64,000 nt of DNA from an uncultured Mollicutes bacterium (GTDB lineage: Bacteria > Bacillota_I > Bacilli_A > RFN20 > CAG-826). A model generated the notes under the pieces. That model did no database searches, was not told the DNA's origin, and saw only the letters and a program-made list of their open reading frames with translations. Position numbers and translations under genes: made by a program. Shown piece by piece: positions 60,083-64,000 of the stretch; the stretch's first letter is position 1, and the number at the start of each line of letters is the position of its first letter. Location of the stretch: assembly GCA_900539595.1 (NCBI GenBank), contig UQCQ01000001.1, forward strand, positions 252,657 through 316,656. Reading direction: 5' to 3'.

Positions 60083-60105
60083 AAAAAAGGGGCCGAAACG
60101 GCCCC
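60083..60105 (-). terminator. rRNA operon terminator
   Basis: Minus strand GGGGCCG-TTT-CGGCCCC followed by six T, about 10 nt past 5S rRNA. Between here and 59881 I see only a CACCCC/GGGGTG inverted repeat (59982-59997) and the asp23 promoter. Confidence 0.92.
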
Positions 60106-60115
60106 GAAAAGAAAA

Positions 60116-60227
<112 letters not shown>

Positions 60228-60252
60228 TTTTCCCAGAGAGCCCCTGGTTCCC

Positions 60253-60296
60253 TGAAAACCGGATACCGAATCGGATCCTTCCGCAACTTGCTTGCA
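60253..60296 (-). other. 3' arm of the 23S processing stem
   Basis: The 23S-5S spacer contains the complement of a 19-nt element in the 16S-23S spacer (60253-60271 against 63372-63390, one G·U) and, closer to 23S, TGCAAGC (60290-60296) pairing with GCTTGCA (63242-63248). Together they flank the 23S as a stalk for RNase III-type cleavage. Confidence 0.8.
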
Positions 60297-60346
60297 ACTA
60301 CTTGCGCCTGACTCATAGCTCGCTTAAGCGTTTCGAAAACGCTTGG

Positions 60347-63238
<2,892 letters not shown>

Positions 63239-63528
63239 TTCTGCAAGCTAATTAGGCTTATCAAGTAATTGTGTCTCGTTACGATCTAAATTCAATGTAG
63301 ATCAATTGTCCTTGCTCGTCGGATCGGTTGGAAATCGTCCGCACTCGCAACAACAACAGAAAGATCATGTTATTCGATATCCGGTTTTCAAAGAACGAGG
63401 GTCGAGAGAGTCTGATCTCTCAGAGCCAGACAGAAAGGCGACTTCCGGAGAATTCCGAGGCGGGCCCGGTTTTTCTTGTGTACTGCCCGAGCTCACCGAG
63501 TCGGGCAACTTTCTCCTTAGAAAGGAGG
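63239..63528 (-). other. 16S-23S spacer without tRNA genes
   Basis: About 290 nt. No tRNA is present. Contains CTTTGAAAACCGGATATCGA (63371-63392 region, common in Firmicute spacers), the 5' arms of the 23S processing stem, and a GCCCGA/TCGGGC hairpin (63485-63506) near the 16S end. Confidence 0.8.

Positions 63529-64000
<472 letters not shown>

Overview
The window looks like a chromosome segment of a small-genome, low-complexity Firmicute (class Bacilli). The housekeeping block between fakA and polC follows the Bacillus subtilis order closely. UGA is used as a stop (trmD, cdsA, fakA-side junctions), so the code is standard and Mycoplasma/Spiroplasma are excluded. An uncultured gut lineage near Erysipelotrichales/RF39 is my inference from gene content and compactness. 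I see no phage, insertion sequence, CRISPR array or plasmid signature.

Layout. 1-1124: a solitary AbiEi-type winged-helix protein. 1121-3651: tRNA t6A genes tsaE, tsaB-rimI (fused) and tsaD. 3703-6880: a DUF402 phosphatase, a DUF3137-like membrane protein and a TPP-riboswitch-controlled ThiT with an added N-terminal membrane domain. 6890-16042: ung, then a surface-glycan locus made of two converging operons (two GT4 enzymes, flippase and TupA-type ATP-grasp on +; GT-D enzyme, polymerase/ligase and lipoprotein on -). 16170-23657: accessory and housekeeping singles (trpS, dut, CmpB-like protein), three tRNAs (Ala-GGC, Arg-CCU, Pro-CGG), a lipoprotein, and an ECF sigma factor overlapping a membrane-anchored serpin. 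23668-44702 (minus): rplS-lepB-rbgA-rnhB, dprA, topA-trmFO-xerC, rpsB-tsf, pyrH-frr, uppS-cdsA-dxr-rseP-polC. 44913-47633 (plus): rpsP-khpA-rimM-trmD and an epimerase, apparently inverted in place. 47682-59881 (minus): lemA and a partner gene, ylxM/ffh/ftsY, rnc, recG, a multispanning membrane protein, fakA and asp23. 60116-64000 (minus): 5S, 23S and the 3' part of 16S rRNA.

Two observations stand out. First, about eleven genes have a good -10 box ending only 5-9 nt before the start codon with no Shine-Dalgarno site. This predicts leaderless mRNAs, although the 16S anti-Shine-Dalgarno is intact and other genes use strong ribosome binding sites. Second, the sigma-factor gene overlaps a gene whose product has a short cytosolic segment, one membrane helix and an extracellular serpin. 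That is the topology of a membrane anti-sigma factor with a protease-trap sensor. Both are hypotheses drawn from sequence only.

The genome is very compact. Terminators of convergent genes are embedded in the opposite coding sequence, operon genes overlap by 4-20 nt, and promoters lie inside upstream coding regions. The only stretch approaching 300 bases without a gene is the 16S-23S spacer (63239-63528), which holds no tRNA but carries one arm of the 23S processing stem.
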